Shown here one piece after another: positions 8,178-20,405 of a DNA stretch of 64,000 nucleotides. The DNA comes from Firmicutes bacterium UBA4795 (GTDB taxonomy: Bacteria; Bacillota; Desulfotomaculia; Desulfotomaculales; Nap2-2B): the NCBI GenBank assembly GCA_002402825.1, contig DHGP01000033.1:1-64000 (forward strand), given 5' to 3'. Position 1 is the stretch's first letter, and each line of letters begins with the position of its first letter. The notes beneath the pieces were generated by a model that saw only the letters and a list, made by a program, of their open reading frames with translations, did no database searches and was not told the DNA's origin. The position numbers and the translations under genes are program-made.

Positions 8178-9303
8178 ACAAGTAGCGGCCATTGCTAAGG
8201 GTAGTGAAATTGACCTTAAAAAACAAAAAGTTCCCTTAGAATTTTGGCCGTTAATAAAAACAGCACAAGAACTTAGTATAGAAGTAAAGAAAAACATTGA
8301 AAAATATAAAGAAATGGCTAAAGTTAGTTTCGATATAACCAGGGCGGAAACAACAGAAGAGGCGTATAGTGTTTTAATAGATCATTTAAAACAAGTAAAA
8401 AACAATAAAGATACGATAAGCTGTTTACTTTTAATTAGGGTAGTATCTGAAAAAATGTTTGGTGAAGTAGTTTTTTGTTATCAAGAGGAACAAGAAACTG
8501 ACAAATGTAAATTTCCTGAAAATCTAAGTTTATGCCCGGCGTTTATAAAAGGGGAATTTTTTAGTGATAACATCTTAACAGGTGAAACGTGCCCTCAATT
8601 AAACCGGCAAGAAAATGAAACAAAGGGCAGTTGTTACTGCTTGTCTTTGCAAGTAAGTGGTATGATTATCGGGGTTTTGCATTTATTGAGTAAAGGAATG
8701 AACTTTTTTACTCCTGAAGTAAGAGAAAGAATAAAAAATATGGTTAATCAAATAGCGCCGGCAGTTAACAACTTACAAATGTTAAAAGAACAAAGGGTTT
8801 TGTCTGTTACCGATCCTTTAACAGGGCTTTATAACCGGCGTTTTTTAGAAGCATTTCTTCAGAAGCAACTTGCTTTATCGCAAAGAAGAAAGTTAATTTT
8901 AAGCTTAATATTTTTTGATTTAGATCGGTTTAAAGACTTTAACGATACATACGGACATAAAGAAGGCGACCTGGCTTTAAAAACTATTTCTGAAACAATT
9001 AATAAAATAATTCGGGAAGAGGATGTTTTTGTACGTTACGGTGGGGATGAATTTATTATTATACTGCCTTATACAGATATTTCTCAAGCCATTGAAGTTG
9101 CCGAAAGAATTAGAAAAATTGTGTCTAACACCCCTTTATATGTTGATCATGAAACTAATTGTTTTGCTACCCTTACCCTAAGTATAGGGGTAGCAACTTA
9201 TCCCAACCACGCTAAAGATATAGAATCCTTAATAAATGTTGCCGATCAAGCTCTTTATAAGGCCAAAAAAATGGGCGGGAACAAGACGATGATGGTGGAT
9301 TAA
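8035..9303 (+). CDS. Diguanylate cyclase part (TM-linker-GAF-GGDEF) of the frameshifted gene
   Basis: A 422-codon frame with a membrane helix (about 11-35), a HAMP-like linker, a GAF-like region (about 95-250, with four or more cysteines such as SLCPAF and GETCPQL) and a GGDEF domain (about 260-420). The active site is RYGGDEF (GGDEF from residue 336) and the product-inhibition site RxxD is present as REED five residues earlier, so the domain should make cyclic di-GMP from two GTP. ATG 8035 has an AGGA seven bases upstream, so separate translation is possible. It most likely belongs with the upstream sensor frame as one receptor. Confidence 0.75.
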   Translation: MAVYLKPLRGPIGVAALFAVFFACGMVLLGLMLIYRRTIDFPLAYLSKQVAAIAKGSEIDLKKQKVPLEFWPLIKTAQELSIEVKKNIEKYKEMAKVSFDITRAETTEEAYSVLIDHLKQVKNNKDTISCLLLIRVVSEKMFGEVVFCYQEEQETDKCKFPENLSLCPAFIKGEFFSDNILTGETCPQLNRQENETKGSCYCLSLQVSGMIIGVLHLLSKGMNFFTPEVRERIKNMVNQIAPAVNNLQMLKEQRVLSVTDPLTGLYNRRFLEAFLQKQLALSQRRKLILSLIFFDLDRFKDFNDTYGHKEGDLALKTISETINKIIREEDVFVRYGGDEFIIILPYTDISQAIEVAERIRKIVSNTPLYVDHETNCFATLTLSIGVATYPNHAKDIESLINVADQALYKAKKMGGNKTMMVD

Positions 9304-9323
9304 CTTTACAAAAAATTATTTTC

Positions 9324-9353
9324 TTGACCAGGACTTAAGGTAAATGTTATAAT
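9324..9353 (+). promoter_or_regulatory. Strong sigma-A-type promoter
   Basis: TTGACC (9324-9329) and TATAAT (9348-9353) are 18 bases apart. The transcript would begin near 9360 and runs into a terminator-like hairpin before the Lrp gene. Confidence 0.6.
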
Positions 9354-9359
9354 GCTACC

Positions 9360-9449
9360 AATTTTATAAACTGGCAGCAAACCGTTGCGTTTAAAGGATA
9401 GGCAATTTACCACCAGAAAAAGCTCGCTCTTTTAGTGGCGGGGTTTTTT
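9360..9449 (+). ncRNA. Short terminated leader or small RNA upstream of the Lrp-aminotransferase operon
   Basis: Between the promoter and the Lrp gene lies about 90 nt ending in a hairpin (CCAC 9410-9413 with GTGG 9435-9438; inner AAAAAGC/GCTCTTTT) and TTTTTT (9444-9449). An upstream segment contains small hairpin potential (GCAA/TTGC around 9377-9388). It could be a small RNA or a transcription-attenuating leader. It does not match a riboswitch class that I can recognise. Confidence 0.4.
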
Positions 9450-9511
9450 ATTGAAACATAAAATTTATGAAGGGTGAGTATTTTTAAGGGGGGGTAATAA
9501 GAAAAGAAATT

Positions 9512-9991
9512 ATGCTGGAAATACTTAAGCTTTTAGAAAATGAAGCCAAACTAAGTACCAAGGAAATAGCTTTTATGTTAAGCTTGCCTGAAGAGGAAGT
9601 ACGGCGTAAAATAAGAGAGTTAGAAGAGAATAAAACTATCCTGCGGTATTTAACCATAATTAACTGGGAGAAAGCAGGGGAAGAAAAAGTCACTGCGTTA
9701 ATTGAAGTGCGCATTACCCCCCAGCGGGATATAGGTTTTGACGCGGTAGCCGAACGGATTTACCGTTTTCCAGAAGTAAAAAGTGTTTACTTAATGTCGG
9801 GTGTTTATGATCTGGCTGTATTTGTGGAAGGGCAAAACATGAAAGAAGTAAGTAATTTTGTAGCTACCAGACTGGCTACTATTGAAGGAGTGACCAGAAC
9901 AGCCACCCATTTTGTAATGAAAACTTACAAGCGAGACGGGGTTATTTTAGAAGATAAAGAACAGGAGAGAAGGCTGGTGATTTCTCCTTGA
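9512..9991 (+). CDS. Lrp/AsnC-family transcriptional regulator
   Basis: A 159-residue protein with an N-terminal winged helix (about 1-55, LSTKEIAFML then EVRRKIRELEENKTI) and a C-terminal RAM effector domain (about 60-145, VYLMSGVYDLAVFVEG). It binds DNA as a dimer or octamer and usually senses amino acids. It overlaps the aminotransferase start by four bases; the same pairing in Bacillus subtilis is alaR-alaT (yugG-yugH), so control of the adjacent transaminase is likely. The ATG 9512 lies 18 bases after a GGGGGGG run, which is a poorly placed ribosome binding site. Confidence 0.88.
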   Translation: MLEILKLLENEAKLSTKEIAFMLSLPEEEVRRKIRELEENKTILRYLTIINWEKAGEEKVTALIEVRITPQRDIGFDAVAERIYRFPEVKSVYLMSGVYDLAVFVEGQNMKEVSNFVATRLATIEGVTRTATHFVMKTYKRDGVILEDKEQERRLVISP

Positions 9992-11211
9992 ATAAACGTA
10001 AAGCCTGGGGAGAAATGGTTAATCCGGTGGTACGGTCTATCCCGTCCTCAGGAATTAGACGTTTTTTTGATTTGGCTACGGAAACAAAGGAGGTTATTTC
10101 TTTAGGGGTGGGAGAGCCTGATTTTGTTACCCCCTGGCATATTCGGGAGGCCTGCTTTTATTCTTTAGAAAAGGGCTATACTATGTACACTTCAAATCAG
10201 GGATTGCTTTCTTTGCGCCAGGCCATTGTCCAAGAAATATATAATAAATTTGGGGTTTCTTATAACCCTAAAGACGAGATCTTAATTACGGCAGGAGTAA
10301 GCGAGGGTTTGGATTTAGCTATCCGGGCAACAGTCTGCCCGGGGGACGAGGTAATTATTCCTGAGCCGGCTTATGTTTCTTACGCTCCCTGCATTACTTT
10401 AGCCGGGGGGCGGCCGGTAGCTTTGTTTACTACCATGGAGCAAGGTTTTTGCCCTACGGCCGACCAAGTTGCCCGGTTAATCACTTCCCGCACCAAGTTA
10501 TTAATTTTATGTTACCCCAATAACCCTACGGGAGCGGTAATAAGCAAAAAAAGGCTTCAGGAAATTGCTGAGGTAGTTTGTGATACTGACCTGTTGGTTA
10601 TTTCTGATGAAATTTATAGTAAACTTACTTATCAAGGGGAACATACCTGTACCGCTGCATTAAAAGGGATGAAAGAGCGGACTATTCTTTTGAACGGCTT
10701 TTCTAAAGCTTATGCCATGACTGGTTGGCGGATTGGTTATGCGGCTAGCAACCCGGAATTTATTGAGGCCATGAATAAAATTCATCAGTACACCATGTTA
10801 TGTGCCCCTATCACTGCTCAAATTGCTGCTTTAGAGGCACTGAAAAATGGACACCAGAGTATGCATAATATGGTAAAGCAGTTTAACCAGCGACGTCAGT
10901 TGATGGTAAATGCCTTTCGGGAAATGGGTTTACCTTGTTTTGAACCAGGGGGTGCTTTTTATGCCTTTCCAGAAATTAAAGGAACGGGGCTATCATCGGA
11001 AGAGTTTTCCCTTAAACTGCTTGCCGAAGAAAAAGTAGCCGTAGTTCCGGGTAATGCTTTTGGGGCCAGCGGAGAAGGTTATGTCCGCTGTTCTTATGCT
11101 GCTTCAATAAAAGATTTAAGTACGGCCTTACAACGTATAGCCGGGTTTGTTAAAAGATATGGTTTGCGGGCAAAAACAAATGTAATTTATAAGTCCTTGG
11201 TAATAGGTTAA
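9988..11211 (+). CDS. PLP-dependent class I/II aminotransferase (AlaT/YugH-like)
   Basis: A 407-residue fold type I aminotransferase. PLP-binding motifs are NPTGAVIS, ISDEIYSKL and NGFSKAYAMTGWRIGY, with K240 the Schiff-base lysine. It would transfer amino groups between an amino acid and 2-oxoglutarate or pyruvate; aspartate, alanine or aromatic substrates cannot be separated by eye. The start is TTG 9988, overlapping the TGA of the Lrp gene, so the two are translationally coupled. The C-terminal 15 residues are a short extension. Confidence 0.88.
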   Translation: MNKRKAWGEMVNPVVRSIPSSGIRRFFDLATETKEVISLGVGEPDFVTPWHIREACFYSLEKGYTMYTSNQGLLSLRQAIVQEIYNKFGVSYNPKDEILITAGVSEGLDLAIRATVCPGDEVIIPEPAYVSYAPCITLAGGRPVALFTTMEQGFCPTADQVARLITSRTKLLILCYPNNPTGAVISKKRLQEIAEVVCDTDLLVISDEIYSKLTYQGEHTCTAALKGMKERTILLNGFSKAYAMTGWRIGYAASNPEFIEAMNKIHQYTMLCAPITAQIAALEALKNGHQSMHNMVKQFNQRRQLMVNAFREMGLPCFEPGGAFYAFPEIKGTGLSSEEFSLKLLAEEKVAVVPGNAFGASGEGYVRCSYAASIKDLSTALQRIAGFVKRYGLRAKTNVIYKSLVIG

Positions 11212-11231
11212 AGAAAGGGTATAATTTTAGC

Positions 11232-12914
11232 GTGAATATTATTGCCCGTCTTAGGGCCGAGCTTAAACACGCTTTGATAAAAGCAGTAGCTATAGCTAAT
11301 AAAAAAATGCGTCTTCCCGCAATAGAAATACCTGACTTTATTTTGGAGGTACCGCGGGAAAAAGACCATGGTGATTTTGCCACTAACCTGGCTTTACTGT
11401 TAGCCGGAGTGCTTAAGGTGCCCTCTCGTAAAATAGCCGAGATAATTAAAGAGGAACTTAATTTTGAAGGACTACCGGTAATAAAAGCCGAGGTAGCTGG
11501 CCCAGGGTTTATTAATTTTTATCTTGACCCGGCCTGGGCCTTAAGAGTTATCCCGGAGATTATTAATCAAGGAGAAGACTACGGACGAGTAAATATTGGA
11601 AATGGAGAAAAAGTGCAAGTAGAATACGTTAGTGCCAATCCTACCGGGTTACTGCATATGGGCAACGCCCGCGGGGCGGCGCTGGGGGACAGCATTGCGT
11701 CCTTATTGGATTTTGCAGATTACCAGGTAACCCGTGAGTTTTATGTTAACGACGCCGGCACGCAAATTGAAAACCTCGGCAAGTCTTTATCTGCCCGTTA
11801 TTTTCAACTGCTGGGTTTTGAGGCGGAAATACCTGAGGAAGGTTATCACGGGGAGGATTTGGTTGCTACCACAAAAAATTTTATTGCTCTTTACCAGGAT
11901 AAATACTTAAAGGAAAGCGCGTCTGTACGGGAAAAAGCCCTGGTAAAATACGCTTTAGATGAGGCGATTGCGACCATTAAAAAAACACTGGCCGAATTTG
12001 GTGTTCATTATGATGTTTGGTTTTCAGAAGCCTCTTTATACGCCATCGGAAGCGTAAAAGAGATAATTGAACGATTGAAAGAAAAAGGATTTGTTTATGA
12101 ACATGAAGGGGCCTTATGGTTTAAAGCCCGGGAATTTGGCGTGGAAAAAGACGAGGTGTTAGTTAGGCATAACGGTGTCCCTACTTATTTTGCGGCTGAT
12201 ATTGCCTACCACGTGAATAAATTTCAGCGTGGCTTTACTAAAATTATTAACGTTTGGGGGGCTGACCATCATGGCCACGTTGCCCGTTTAAAAGGAGCCC
12301 TGGCCGCCTTAGGTTATAGCCCGGATGCCATACAGGTCATTATTATGCAGTTGGTCCGTCTTTACCGGGGCGGGGAAATTGTACGGATGAGTAAACGCAG
12401 AGGTCAGTACGTCTCTTTGGAGGATTTAATTGAAGAGGTAGGACGTGACGCCGCCCGTTACTTTTTTGTTATGCGGAGTGCGGATAGCCATCTGGATTTT
12501 GATTTAGATTTAGCCCGGGAACAATCCATTAAAAATCCCGTCTATTATATCCAGTATGCTCACGCGCGTATTTGCAGCCTAAAAAAAGTGCTGGCAGAAA
12601 AAGGCAGAGCCGTGCCCCGCGTTGACCAAACAGACCTTACCTTACTAACCCAGGAAGCAGAATTAGCGTTGGCCCGGCGGCTAGCTGATTTTCCGGAGGA
12701 AGTAGCCAGGGCTGTACAAAACTTAGCCCCTCACCAGATAGCCTCATACCTTCATGAAGTGGCCGGTTTGCTGCACACTTTTTATAACCATCACCGGGTA
12801 ATTACAGCCGACCCAGCCTTATCTAATAGCCGGGTGCTGTTGGTGGAAGCTACCCGGATTGTTTTAGCCAATGCTTTAAAGTTATTGGGCCTTAAGGCTC
12901 CTGAACGGATGTGA
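11232..12914 (+). CDS. argS: Arginyl-tRNA synthetase
   Basis: A 560-residue class I tRNA synthetase that charges tRNA-Arg. It has an N-terminal Add1 domain (about 1-90), the nucleotide motif SANPTGLLHMGNARG in the HIGH position, the KMSKS-like MSKRRGQ, and a C-terminal DALR anticodon-binding domain (about 440-560) ending LKLLGLKAPERM. It starts at GTG 11232, 20 bases after the aminotransferase. Its stop TGA (12912-12914) directly precedes pyrG in the same frame. Confidence 0.95.
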   Translation: MNIIARLRAELKHALIKAVAIANKKMRLPAIEIPDFILEVPREKDHGDFATNLALLLAGVLKVPSRKIAEIIKEELNFEGLPVIKAEVAGPGFINFYLDPAWALRVIPEIINQGEDYGRVNIGNGEKVQVEYVSANPTGLLHMGNARGAALGDSIASLLDFADYQVTREFYVNDAGTQIENLGKSLSARYFQLLGFEAEIPEEGYHGEDLVATTKNFIALYQDKYLKESASVREKALVKYALDEAIATIKKTLAEFGVHYDVWFSEASLYAIGSVKEIIERLKEKGFVYEHEGALWFKAREFGVEKDEVLVRHNGVPTYFAADIAYHVNKFQRGFTKIINVWGADHHGHVARLKGALAALGYSPDAIQVIIMQLVRLYRGGEIVRMSKRRGQYVSLEDLIEEVGRDAARYFFVMRSADSHLDFDLDLAREQSIKNPVYYIQYAHARICSLKKVLAEKGRAVPRVDQTDLTLLTQEAELALARRLADFPEEVARAVQNLAPHQIASYLHEVAGLLHTFYNHHRVITADPALSNSRVLLVEATRIVLANALKLLGLKAPERM

Positions 12915-15499
<2,585 letters not shown>

Positions 15500-15510
15500 A
15501 GGTTTTAATT

Positions 15511-16155
15511 ATGGAGAATGAAAAATTAGGTTTTTTAGAGTTAATTTACGGAGTTCTTTTAGACCCGCTACCTACTTTGCGTCAGGTAGCGGTTCAGCCG
15601 CCTGTTGGTTTAACCGTATTAATTTTTACCTTGGTAAGCGTAGTAAATGTTTTGAGCATTACTCTGGTAACTGCTGGAAAAGGTAATTTAGTCTTTCCCG
15701 GCCTACCGCAAACGGCAACTCAAGCAATTCAAGCTCTTATTCCTGTGATTACCCTTCTATGGCTGGTATTAAAGTACCTTAAATGGTTTGTTTGCAGCGG
15801 CGTTTTGCATCTAGTGGCGACCTTATTGGGTAGTCATGGTTATGTCCAGGGAGTTTTTACAGTTACCGGGCTGGCTATATTGCCTTCTCTTTTTATGGTT
15901 CCGTTGAATTTACTTCTTTATTGGATAACGGCGCCGTCTTTTACAATAATTATCACTTTATTAAGTTTGTTAATTTATATTTGGGGTATTATACTAGTTA
16001 TATTTGGTTTACGTGAGGTGTATAATTTTAGTACCGGAAAGTCACTCTTAGTTTTGTTTTTACCCCCCGTAGTAACTATTTTTTTCGCTTTAGCATCCCT
16101 GATGGTTTTGGCCGGATGTCTACCTTCCTTGACCTCTTTAAAACCGAATTTTTAA
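15511..16155 (+). CDS. Yip1-domain membrane protein
   Basis: A 214-residue integral membrane protein with about five hydrophobic segments (about 32-53, 78-92, 95-150, 150-175, 185-207). The N-terminal motif GLLDPLPTLRQVAV-like (LIYGVLLDPLPTLRQV) is typical of bacterial Yip1-domain proteins. No enzymatic residue is evident. It starts 12 bases after sppA and was probably co-transcribed with it. Its role is unknown. Confidence 0.65.
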   Translation: MENEKLGFLELIYGVLLDPLPTLRQVAVQPPVGLTVLIFTLVSVVNVLSITLVTAGKGNLVFPGLPQTATQAIQALIPVITLLWLVLKYLKWFVCSGVLHLVATLLGSHGYVQGVFTVTGLAILPSLFMVPLNLLLYWITAPSFTIIITLLSLLIYIWGIILVIFGLREVYNFSTGKSLLVLFLPPVVTIFFALASLMVLAGCLPSLTSLKPNF

Positions 16156-16191
16156 AGTTTTAGTTTTTTGAGTTTTTATTTTTGCCCGGGC

Positions 16192-16217
16192 AGGATTTTA
16201 AGAAAAGTTGTGGAAAG
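16192..16217 (+). promoter_or_regulatory. Possible sigma-H-like promoter before spo0F-like gene
   Basis: AGGATTTT (16192-16199) followed after 12-13 bases by GGAAAG resembles the sigma-H pattern AGGAWWW-N11/12-GAAT, but the -10 match is poor. In B. subtilis spo0F is sigma-H dependent, which is the only reason to mention it. Confidence 0.2.
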
Positions 16218-16289
16218 AAATAATAAAGAAAAAATAAGCCTAAGAGAAGGAAGCTTGGGTTAGGATTACCTAAAGAGGGGAGAGAAAAA

Positions 16290-16706
16290 GTGATGTCAAA
16301 GGCGACAAGTGATGTTTTGGTGGTGGATGATCAGAGTGGAGTGCGGAAGTTGTTGAGTGAAGTTTTAGCCAAGGAAGGTTATCGGGTAGAGTTAGCTGAA
16401 TCCGGAGGCGAGGCAATTCAAAAATTAACCACTTTTACTCCTCTCTTAATTTTATTAGACATGCGTATGCCATATCTATCAGGACTAGAAACGCTGCGAG
16501 AAATCCGCCAGATTTGCGGCGCCGTACCGGTGGTAATAATGACTGCTTTTGATGAACTGGGTATAATTACCAAAGCTAAAGAATTAGGAGTTCGTCATTG
16601 GATTCAAAAACCTTTTAATTTATACGATGTTTGTTTTTTGGTAAAAGCTTTGCTGGCCGAAAAACCAGTTAAAAAACAAAACGAAAGGATAATTGATTTG
16701 AGGTAA
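16290..16706 (+). CDS. spo0F: Single-domain response regulator, Spo0F-like
   Basis: A 138-residue receiver domain without an output domain. The acidic pocket D13-D14, phospho-acceptor D57 (LILLDMRMP), T85 and K107 (IQKPFN) are all present. Stand-alone receivers of this type relay phosphate from kinases to Spo0A in sporulation. GTG 16290 and ATG 16293 are both possible starts after GAGGGGAGAG. Its position before the fba-fsa-rho genes matches spo0F-fbaA-tal order in bacilli, which supports the assignment. Confidence 0.8.
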   Translation: MMSKATSDVLVVDDQSGVRKLLSEVLAKEGYRVELAESGGEAIQKLTTFTPLLILLDMRMPYLSGLETLREIRQICGAVPVVIMTAFDELGIITKAKELGVRHWIQKPFNLYDVCFLVKALLAEKPVKKQNERIIDLR

Positions 16707-16746
16707 ACAATTTTTTCTTTACTTGAATCAAGGGGGAGTAAGAGGA

Positions 16747-17208
16747 GTGTTAATAGCCACAGAAACCATGCTGGCGATGCATTGTCCTGCTTGTGGCAAG
16801 TTGGAATTTCACCATTTATCGCGTTTTGCTTTTTCAGGCCGCAGGATGCTTAAGATTTATTGTTCTTGCGGTAGTCTTAAGGTAATAATTGAAACCCGAA
16901 AGAAAGGGATGTATTGGTTTTTAGTGCCGTGTATAACCTGTGAAAATATGCACTTGCATACAATGCCAAGCAGTTGGTTGTGGCAAGAACAACAGGTAAC
17001 CGAACTCTTTTGTCCGGAAGTCGGGATAGAACTGGGTTATATAGGCCCGGTTGCTTTAGTAAGCCAGATGGTAGCGGAAGATGAAGAATATTTATTAAGC
17101 GAAATAATAGCCGGTTTGATTGAAGAGGAGAGTTTTCAGTTAGGACAAGGAGAAAACGGAAATAAAGTAAAAGGAAAACAGGCTTCTGGCCTGCGTGAGG
17201 AAAGCTGA
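16747..17208 (+). CDS. Cysteine-rich conserved protein with zinc-ribbon-like motifs
   Basis: A protein of about 153 residues with pairs CPACGK, CSCG and CITCENMH, which look like metal-binding knuckles, and an acidic C-terminal half. I do not recognise the family. GTG 16747 is preferred because GGGGGAG lies 10 bases upstream; TTG 16723 is an in-frame alternative that would place that ribosome binding site inside the gene. It lies between the Spo0F-like gene and fba, 24 bases before the latter. Confidence 0.6.
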   Translation: MLIATETMLAMHCPACGKLEFHHLSRFAFSGRRMLKIYCSCGSLKVIIETRKKGMYWFLVPCITCENMHLHTMPSSWLWQEQQVTELFCPEVGIELGYIGPVALVSQMVAEDEEYLLSEIIAGLIEEESFQLGQGENGNKVKGKQASGLREES

Positions 17209-17231
17209 AAAATAACGGAGAAGGGAGAAAT

Positions 17232-18092
17232 ATGTCTTTTATCCCGGTACATGTTTTACTAAAAGAAGCCGAAGCAGGCGGTTATGCGGTAGGGGCTTTT
17301 AATTGTAATAATATGGAATTTATTCAGGCCATTGTAGGAGCCGCAGAAGCAGAAAAAGCACCAGTTATTATTCAGGCCAGTCAAGGAGCCCTTAAATATG
17401 GGGGAATTAATTATATTGTTGCCCTAGCCCGCGCTGCCGCAGAAGAGGCAAGAGTACCGGTAGCCTTACATTTAGATCACGGGACGAGTTTTGCTCAAGT
17501 CATGCAGTGTTTACGGGCCGGGTTTAGTTCGGTAATGTTTGATGGTTCAAAACTGTCTTTAACTGATAATATTAATATAACCAGGGAAATAGTTAAAATA
17601 GCCCGGCCTTTAAATGTTTCCGTGGAAGCGGAATTAGGTAAAATAGGAGGGGCCGAGGACAAAAACATAGTTCTGGAGCAAGAAGCTTGGTTTACTGACC
17701 CTGCTCAAGCGCAATATTTTGTTCAGAGTACAGAAGTAGATTCGCTGGCAGTGGCTATTGGCAACGTACACGGACATTATAAAGGAAAGCCGGCTTTAGA
17801 CTTTGTACGTTTAGAAAAAATATCTTCTTTGGTACGTATTCCTATTGTTTTGCACGGTTCCTCCGGTTTGCCGGATGAGGCCATAAAGCAAGCCATAAGG
17901 CTGGGAGTGCGCAAAGTAAATATTGATACTGATATTCGCGATGCTTTTTTAAGTACCGCGCGCCAAACTTTGCTTCAAAATCCTACCGAAAATGACCCGC
18001 GTCAAATACTAGGGCCAGCGCGTAAAGCCGCTCAGGAAGCAATCCAAAAGAAAATTCGTCTTTTTGGTAGTGCAGGTAAAGTAAAAATATAA
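17232..18092 (+). CDS. fba: Class II fructose-bisphosphate aldolase
   Basis: A 286-residue zinc-dependent aldolase that splits fructose 1,6-bisphosphate into DHAP and glyceraldehyde 3-phosphate. Visible motifs are VALHLDHGTS (catalytic Asp and zinc His), SVEAELGKIGG, AIGNVHGHYKG (zinc His) and PIVLHGSSGLP plus VNIDTDIR for phosphate binding. The ATG follows GGAGAAGGG. It lies directly upstream of transaldolase, as in bacilli. Confidence 0.93.
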   Translation: MSFIPVHVLLKEAEAGGYAVGAFNCNNMEFIQAIVGAAEAEKAPVIIQASQGALKYGGINYIVALARAAAEEARVPVALHLDHGTSFAQVMQCLRAGFSSVMFDGSKLSLTDNINITREIVKIARPLNVSVEAELGKIGGAEDKNIVLEQEAWFTDPAQAQYFVQSTEVDSLAVAIGNVHGHYKGKPALDFVRLEKISSLVRIPIVLHGSSGLPDEAIKQAIRLGVRKVNIDTDIRDAFLSTARQTLLQNPTENDPRQILGPARKAAQEAIQKKIRLFGSAGKVKI

Positions 18093-18134
18093 AGGCTGGA
18101 GATGGTAATAGAAGAATGAAAGGAGAGATAAGCT

Positions 18135-18785
18135 ATGAAATTGTTTTTAGATACGGCAAACATAGAAGAAATAAGAGCAGCTTATAACTTAGGGGTAATT
18201 AGTGGCGTTACCACTAACCCTTCTTTATTAGCTAAAGAAGGAAAAAGTTTAGACGCCGCCATACGCGAAATTACGGCTGTTGTTGACGGCCCAATAAGCG
18301 TAGAAGCGGTAAGTCAGGAAGCCCCCGCTATAATTGCCGAAGCAGAAAAATTAGCATCTTTTCACCCTAATATTGTGGTAAAAATACCGGTAAATGCTGA
18401 AGGATTAAAAGCAGTTAAAGTTTTAAGCGAACGTAAAATTAAAACAAACGTTACCCTGGTTTTTTCGGTAAATCAGGCTTTACTGGCTGCTTTGGCTGGA
18501 GCTACTTACGTCAGTCCCTTTGTTGGTCGTCTGGATGATGTAGGACAAGATGGAATGCAATTAGTGGCGGAAATTATAGAGATTTATCACAATTATTCCT
18601 TACTTACCCAGGTAATTGCTGCCAGTGTACGCCATCCTCTGCACGTAACTATTGCGGCTAAGGTAGGAGCAGATATTGCTACTGTTCCTTATAAGGTGTT
18701 AACCCAGATGCTTAATCACCCGCTTACCACACTTGGTATTGAAAAGTTTTTAGCCGATTGGGCTAAAGTTTCCGTCATTTCATAA
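18135..18785 (+). CDS. fsa: Transaldolase, small fructose-6-phosphate aldolase type
   Basis: A 216-residue single-domain TIM barrel. [20 protein letters not shown] and [12 protein letters not shown] are diagnostic, with K83 the Schiff-base lysine. Firmicute members of this subfamily act as transaldolases in the non-oxidative pentose phosphate pathway. The ATG has GGAGAG seven bases upstream. A six-pair hairpin (CTTATG/CATAAG) after the stop is a weak terminator candidate. Confidence 0.9.
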   Translation: MKLFLDTANIEEIRAAYNLGVISGVTTNPSLLAKEGKSLDAAIREITAVVDGPISVEAVSQEAPAIIAEAEKLASFHPNIVVKIPVNAEGLKAVKVLSERKIKTNVTLVFSVNQALLAALAGATYVSPFVGRLDDVGQDGMQLVAEIIEIYHNYSLLTQVIAASVRHPLHVTIAAKVGADIATVPYKVLTQMLNHPLTTLGIEKFLADWAKVSVIS

Positions 18786-18943
18786 CGACTTATGCCTTTC
18801 CATAAGGGTAAAAAATTAATTTATTTAAAAGCTTAATTTAGCCTTGCAAAAGTTATAATTTGCTATCAATACATATTATTTGCAGTCGTACTTTAAAAAT
18901 AAAAGCTTTTTTGATAACAAGAAAATTTAAGGGGGGATTATTC

Positions 18944-20263
18944 ATGGACTACACGGATTTAGAAAATAAGACCTTACAAGAATTGTACAGAATAGCTAAA
19001 GGGTTAGAGCTTACAGGATATTCACGTTTACGGAAAAAAGAGTTAATTTTTGAAATCAAAAAAGCCATGACCGAAAAAAATGGTTTATTGTTGGCCAAGG
19101 GAGTGTTGGAAATTCTTCCTGACGGTTACGGTTTTTTAAGACCCTTTCAATATTTGCCGAGTCAAGATGATATTTATGTATCGTCTTCCCAAATCCGGCG
19201 TTTTGATTTACGAACCGGTGATTTAGTGGCCGGTCAAGTACGTGGGCCTAAGGATAACGAGCGTTATTACGCTTTGCTGCGCGTTGAGCAGATTAACGGG
19301 GTAAATCCCGAAGAGGCGGTAGAACGTTTGCATTTTGACGGCTTAACCCCTTTATATCCTCAAAAACGGATAAAACTAGAAACATCTGCTGATCAAATTT
19401 CTACCCGCGTTATAGATCTTATTTCTCCTTTGGGTAAAGGGCAGCGCGCGTTAATTGTTGCTCCTCCCAAGGCCGGCAAGACCACTTTGCTTAAAGAAAT
19501 AGCCAATAGTGTTACCAAAAACCACCCGGAAATAAATATTATTGTTTTGCTTATTGATGAACGTCCCGAAGAAGTTACCGATATTGAGCGTTCGGTAAAA
19601 GGAGAGGTAGTCAGTTCCACTTTTGACGAGCCGCCGGATAACCACGTAAAAGTAGCCGAAATGGTGTTAGAAAGGGCAAAGCGCCTGGTAGAACATAAAC
19701 AAGATGTTATTATTCTCCTGGACAGCATTACCCGCTTGGCTCGCGCTCATAACCTGGTGATTCCTCCCAGCGGGCGAACCTTAAGCGGTGGAGTTGACCC
19801 GGCGGCTTTGCATAAACCAAAACGCTTTTTTGGGGCGGCCCGAAACATTGAAGAAGGAGGCAGTCTAACTATTTTAGCGACTGCTCTCATTGAAACAGGT
19901 AGTCGAATGGATGACGTTATTTTTGAAGAATTTAAAGGAACAGGTAACATGGAATTAATTCTAGACCGTCGTTTGGCGGAAAGACGTATTTTTCCGGCCC
20001 TTGACGTGCAGCGGTCCGGGACGCGTAAAGAGGAATTGCTTTATAAAAAGGAAGAATTGGAGTGGGTTTGGAACTTTCGTAAAGCCACTAACAATATTGC
20101 GCCGTGGGAGGCTATGGAACTGCTTATTACCCAAATGAAGAGAATTAAAACTAATGAAGAGATTATCCAACTGCTTAGAGCAACCCGCAAAACAAGTCCG
20201 GTTATTACTCCTGACCGCCCTCCGGATATTAAAAAAGATTTGTTAACCCCGGCCGGTCTGTAA
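18944..20263 (+). CDS. rho: Transcription termination factor Rho
   Basis: A 439-residue hexameric RNA-dependent ATPase. It has an N-terminal Rho_N domain ([18 protein letters not shown]), an OB-fold RNA-binding domain with GYGFLRP, Walker [11 protein letters not shown] (about 173-182), Walker [15 protein letters not shown], and the Q/R-loop region [10 protein letters not shown]. The frame extends upstream, but ATG 18944 is chosen because AAGGGGGG lies 8 bases before it. It lies in the usual Firmicute order fba-tal-rho-rpmE. Confidence 0.94.
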   Translation: MDYTDLENKTLQELYRIAKGLELTGYSRLRKKELIFEIKKAMTEKNGLLLAKGVLEILPDGYGFLRPFQYLPSQDDIYVSSSQIRRFDLRTGDLVAGQVRGPKDNERYYALLRVEQINGVNPEEAVERLHFDGLTPLYPQKRIKLETSADQISTRVIDLISPLGKGQRALIVAPPKAGKTTLLKEIANSVTKNHPEINIIVLLIDERPEEVTDIERSVKGEVVSSTFDEPPDNHVKVAEMVLERAKRLVEHKQDVIILLDSITRLARAHNLVIPPSGRTLSGGVDPAALHKPKRFFGAARNIEEGGSLTILATALIETGSRMDDVIFEEFKGTGNMELILDRRLAERRIFPALDVQRSGTRKEELLYKKEELEWVWNFRKATNNIAPWEAMELLITQMKRIKTNEEIIQLLRATRKTSPVITPDRPPDIKKDLLTPAGL

Positions 20264-20314
20264 ATATTTTAACGTAAAAAGTAATAATAGCAGGAAGTAG
20301 TTGTTAAGTTAAAG

Positions 20315-20342
20315 TTAACAATAAGTATTAATCAGGTATAAT
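20315..20342 (+). promoter_or_regulatory. Sigma-A-type promoter before the M23 peptidase gene
   Basis: TTAACA (20315-20320) and TATAAT (20337-20342) are separated by 16 bases. Confidence 0.5.
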
Positions 20343-20405
20343 ATAGGCATAATAAGGTAAATATATAAATATATGTTATAAATACCTTGAAGTGAGGGAA
20401 GGTAA

